Part shown: piece after piece, positions 59,893 to 64,000 of the stretch | Position numbering within the stretch: position 1 is the first letter of the stretch | Layout of the letters: each line of letters starts with the position of its first letter | NCBI RefSeq assembly: GCF_051014685.1 | Contig: NW_027478876.1 | Location: 248,001 to 312,000, forward strand | DNA length: 64,000 nt | Direction of reading: 5' to 3' | Source of the DNA: Ptiloglossa arizonensis | Lineage: Eukaryota > Arthropoda > Insecta > Hymenoptera > Colletidae | Notes under the pieces: generated by a model | The model's database searches: none | Seen by the model: only the letters and a program-made list of their open reading frames with translations | Told to the model about the DNA's origin: nothing | Made by a program: the position numbers and the translations under genes

Positions 59893-62800
59893 GAAAAGTA
59901 CGCATACCGTTGTAATCGGGCGAGTTTCTACTTTCAGATGCATCAGAAATTTTGCGGATTGGTCAATCCGTTCGCGAGATATGGCAGTTTGGAAGTAAGA
60001 AACGCTTGAGAAACTCAAAATTTTTGCAGTTCTGATGCTCGAAACGATTAACTAGAACGGCCTAGGGGAAAAGTAGCATACCGTTGTAATCGGGCGAGTT
60101 TCTACTTTCAGATGCAACAGAAATTTTGCGGATTGGTCAATCCGTTCGCGAGATATGGCAGTTTGGAAGTAAGAAACGCTTGAGAAACTCAAAATTTTCG
60201 CAGTTCTCATGCTCGAAACGAATAACTAGAACGGCCTAGGGGAAAAGTACGCATACCGTAGTAATCGGGCGAGTTTCTACTTTCAGATGCAACAGAAATT
60301 TTGCGGATTGGTCAATCCGTTCGCGAGATATGGCAGTTTGTAGGTAAGAAACGCTTGAGAAACTCAACATTTTCGCAGTTCTGATGCTCGAAACGAATAA
60401 CTAGAACGGCCTAGGGGAAAAGTAGGCATACCGTTGTAATCGGGCGAGTTTGTACTCTCACATGCAACAGAAATTTTGCGGATTTGTCAATCCGTTCGCG
60501 AGATATGGCAGTTTGGAGGTAAGAAACGCTTGAGAAACTCAAAATTTTCGCAGTTCTGATGCTCGACAAGCATAACTAGAACGGTCTAGGGGAAAAGTAC
60601 GCATACCGTTGTAATCGGGCGACTTTCTACTTTCAGATGCAATAAAAATTTTGCGGATTGGTCAATCCGTTCGCGAGATATGGCAGTTTGGAGCTAAGAA
60701 ACGCTTGAGAAACTCAAAATTTTCGCAGTTCTGATGCTCGAAACGAATAACTAGAAAGGCCTAGGGGAAAAGTACGCATACCGTTGTAATCGGGCGAGTT
60801 TCTACTTTCAGATGCAACAGAAATTTTGCGGATTCGTCAATCCGTTCGCGAGATATGGCAGTTTGGAGGTAAGAAACGCTTGAGAAACTCAAAATTTTCG
60901 CAGTTCTGATGCTCGAAACGATTAACTAGAACGGCCTAGGGGAATAGTACGCATACCGTTGTAATCGGGCGAGTTTCTACTTTCAGATGCAACAGAAATT
61001 TTGCGGATTGGTCAATCCGTTCGCGAGATATGGCAGTTTGGAAGTAAGAAACGCTTGAGAAACTCAAAATTTTCGCAGTTCTCATGCTCGAAACGAATAA
61101 CTAGAACGGCCTAGGGGAAAAGTACGCATACCGTAGTAATCGGGCGAGTTTCTACTTTCAGATGCAACAGAAATTTTGCGGATTGGTCAATCCGTTCGCG
61201 AGATATGGCAGTTTGTAGGTAAGAAACGCTTGAGAAACTCAACATTTTCGCAGTTCTGATGCTCGAAACGAATAACTAGAACGGCCTAGGGGAAAAGTAC
61301 GCATACCGTTGTAATCGGGCGAGTTTCTACTTTCAGATGCAACAGAAATTTTGCGGATTAGTCAATCCGTTCGCGAGATATGGCAGTTTGGAGGTAAGAA
61401 ACGCTTGAGAAACTCAAAATTTTCGCAGTTCTGATGCTCGAAACGAATAACTAGAACGGACTAGGGGAAAAGTACGCATACCGTTGTAATCGGGCGAGTT
61501 TCTACTTTCAGATGCAACAGAAATTTTGCGGATTGGTCAATCCGTTCGCGAGATATGGCAGTTTGGAGGTAAGAAACGCTTGAGAAACTCAAAATTTTCG
61601 CAGTTCTGATACTCGAAACGAATAACTAGAACGGCCTAGGGGAAAAGTACGCATACCGTTGTAATCGGGCGAGTTTCTACTTTCAGATGCAACAGAAATT
61701 TTGCGGATTGGTCAATCCGTTCGCGAGATATGGCAGTTTGTAGGTAAGAAACGCTTGAGAAACTCAACATTTTCGCAGTTCTGATGCTCGAAACGAATAA
61801 CTAGAACGGCCGAGGGGAAAAGTAGGCATACCGTTGTAATCGGGCTAGTTTGTACTCTCAGATGCAACAGAAATTTTGCGGATTGGTCAATCCGTTCTCG
61901 AGATATGGCAGTTTGGAGGTAAGAAACGCTTGAGAAACTCAAAATTTTCGAAGTTCTGATGCTCGAAACGAATAACTAGAACGGACTAGGGGAAAAGTAC
62001 GCATACCGTTGTAATCGGGCGAGTTTCTACTTTCAGATGCAACAGAAATTTTGCGGATTGGTCAATCCGTTCGCGAGATTTGGCAGTTTGGAGGTAAGAA
62101 ACGCTTGAGAAACTCAAAATTTTCGCAGTTCTGATGCTCGAAACGAATAACTAGAACGGCCTAGGGGAAAAGTACGCATACCGTTGTAATCGGGTGAGTT
62201 TCTACTTTCAGATGCAACAGAAATTTTGCGGATTAGTCAATCCGTTCGCGAGATATGGCAGTTTGGAGGTAAGAAACGCTTGAGAAACTCAAAATTTTCG
62301 CAGTTCTGATGCTCGAAACGAATAACTAGAACGGCCTAGGGGAAAAGTACGCATACCGTTGTAATCGGGCGAGTTTCTACTTTCAGATGCAACAGAAATT
62401 TTGCGGATTGGTCAATCCGTTCGCGAGATATGGCAGTTTGGAGGTAAGAAACGGTTGAGAAACTCAAAATTTTCACAGTTCTGATGCTCGAAACGAATAA
62501 CCAGAACGGCCTAGGGGAAAAGTACGCATACCGTTGTAATCGGGCGAGTTTCTACTTTCAGATGCAACAGAAATTTTGCGGTTTGGTCAATCCGTTCGCG
62601 AGATATGGCAGTTTGGAAGTATGAAACACTTGATAAACACAAAATTTTCGCAGTTCTGATGCTCGAAACGAATAACTAGAGCGGCCTAGGGGAAAAGTAC
62701 GCATACCGTTGTAATCGGGCGAGTTTCTACTTTCAGATGCATCAGAAATTTTGCGGATTGGTCAATCCGTTCGCGAGATATGGCAGTTTGGAAGTAAGAA

Positions 62801-63213
62801 ACGCTTGAGAAACTCAAAATTTTTGCAGTTCTGATGCTCGAAACGATTAACTAGAACGGCCTAGGGGAAAAGTAGCATACCGTTGTAATCGGGCGAGTTT
62901 CTACTTTCAGATGCAACAGAAATTTTGCGGATTGGTCAATCCGTTCGCGAGATATGGCAGTTTGGAAGTAAGAAACGCTTGAGAAACTCAAAATTTTCGC
63001 AGTTCTCATGCTCGAAACGAATAACTAGAACGGCCTAGGGGAAAAGTACGCATACCGTAGTAATCGGGCGAGTTTCTACTTTCAGATGCAACAGAAATTT
63101 TGCGGATTGGTCAATCCGTTCGCGAGATATGGCAGTTTGTAGGTAAGAAACGCTTGAGAAACTCAACATTTTCGCAGTTCTGATGCTCGAAACGAATAAC
63201 TAGAACGGCCTAG
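59893..63213 (+). repeat. 19-mer HOR, copy 2
   Basis: This is the second 19-mer copy. 'gtagcat' deletions occur at about 59550, 60075 and 62873: 59550 to 60075 is three monomers, and 60075 to 62873 is sixteen. The 19-mer therefore reads as a 16-mer plus a 3-mer. A private change is 'gataaacac' at about 62632. Confidence 0.85.
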
Positions 63214-64000
63214 GGGAAAAGTAGGCATACCGTTGTAATCGGGCGAGTTTGTACTCTCACATGCAACAGAAATTTTGCGGATTAGTCAATCCGTTCGCGA
63301 GATATGGCAGTTTGGAGGTAAGAAACGCTTGAGAAACTCAAAATTTTCGCAGTTCTGATGCTCGACAAGCATAACTAGAACGGTCTAGGGGAAAAGTACG
63401 CATACCGTTGTGATCGGGCGACTTTCTACTTTCAGATGCAATAAAAATTTTGCGGATTGGTCAATCCGTTCGCGAGATATGGCAGTTTGGAGCTAAGAAA
63501 CGCTTGAGAAACTCAAAATTTTCGCAGTTCTGATGCTCGAAACGAATAACTAGAAAGGCCTAGGGGAAAAGTACGCATACCGTTGTAATCGGGCGAGTTT
63601 CTACTTTCAGATGCAACAGAAATTTTGCGGATTCGTCAATCCGTTCGCGAGATATGGCAGTTTGGAGGTAAGAAACGCTTGAGAAACTCAAAATTTTCGC
63701 AGTTCTGATGCTCGAAACGATTAACTAGAACGGCCTAGGGGAAAAGTACGCATACCGTTGTAATCGGGCGAGTTTCTACTTTCAGATGCAACAGAAATTT
63801 TGCGGATTGGTCAATCCGTTCGCGAGATATGGCAGTTTGGAAGTAAGAAACGCTTGAGAAACTCAAAATTTTCGCAGTTCTCATGCTCGAAACGAATAAC
63901 TAGAACGGCCTAGGGGAAAAGTACGCATACCGTAGTAATCGGGCGAGTTTCTACTTTCAGATGCAACAGAAATTTTGCGGATTGGTCAATCCGTTCGCGA
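63214..64000 (+). repeat. Start of a further HOR copy, cut by the window edge
   Basis: Matches about 60415-61201 at an offset of 2799 (16 monomers minus one deletion), through 'gtaggcat', 'gtactctcac' and 'agaaaggcc' (60753/63552). Differences are 'ggattagtc' versus 'ggatttgtc' and 'ggggaaaag' versus 'ggggaatag'. The array runs off the right edge at monomer position 145. Confidence 0.85.

Larger units (their letters stand above)
1..64000 (+). repeat. Head-to-tail satellite array, 175-bp monomer, about 366 copies
   Basis: The block 'gagaaactcaaaattttcgc' or a close variant recurs every 175 bases: 1, 176, 351, 526 and onward to 10851 without any drift. After that, single-base deletions shift the phase by -5 at 11371, -6 after 30271 and -20 at the end. 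All copies have the same orientation, and no foreign sequence interrupts them. Monomer types differ from one another by roughly 1 to 15 bases by eye. This is a eukaryotic satellite of centromeric or heterochromatic type. The length is close to a nucleosome repeat, which is common for such satellites. I do not recognise the family or species. No stretch of the window lies outside the array. Confidence 0.98.

Noticed and set aside
1..64000. CRISPR array, because of the regular repetition
   Set aside because: There are no unique spacers between short repeats; the whole 175-bp unit repeats, there are no cas genes, and the array is far longer than such loci.
1..64000. Transposable element or terminal-repeat element giving rise to the array
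   Set aside because: I found no target-site duplication, long terminal repeat, transposase or reverse transcriptase fragment on either strand.

Overview
The window is one uninterrupted satellite DNA array. A monomer of about 175 bp repeats head to tail on the + strand from the first base to the last. Following the phase of the 'gagaaactca' block gives 365 full monomers plus 145 bp. The only length changes I found are 20 single-base deletions, and together they account exactly for the phase at base 64000. I see no gene, transposon, RNA gene, CRISPR array, inverted segment or unique spacer. This points to a eukaryotic chromosome, most likely a centromeric, pericentromeric or other heterochromatic block in a long-read assembly. 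I do not recognise the monomer. It is not human-type alpha satellite, and the species and kingdom stay open. By hand count the consensus is about 44% GC with about 13 CpG per monomer, so CpG is not depleted.

The monomers are not all alike. Sets of diagnostic substitutions define monomer types, arranged in nested higher-order repeats (HORs). Three domains can be seen. The left domain (1-10850) holds 3-mer, 7-mer and 13-mer units. The middle domain (11371-24044) has a 7-mer built as 3+4 at 11371-13820, then 14/11-mer and 5-mer units, and ends in a block colinear with the left domain. The right domain (24045-64000) has its own variants (TAA-bearing 'atgcaataaaaa', 'gtactctca', 'gagctaag') and is a patchwork of 2-, 13-, 16- and 19-mer repeats. 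It also holds multi-kilobase copies about 7.0, 14.3 and 21.6 kb apart. A cluster of five homopolymer deletions (11008-11275) sits at the left/middle border.

Within each monomer four kinds of structure stand out: a motif resembling the CENP-B box (12 of 17 positions), a CGGATTG-GT-CAATCCG dyad, a 14-bp perfect palindrome in a subset of monomers, and a segment that looks like an exon. That segment is a 57-nt ATG-started open stretch between a pyrimidine-rich CAG and an AG|GTAAG. Joined from monomer to monomer it would stay in frame. Nothing in the sequence shows that any of these is used.

There is no gene network to describe. The biology here is array evolution (unequal exchange, amplification, local homogenisation) and possible centromere or heterochromatin function.
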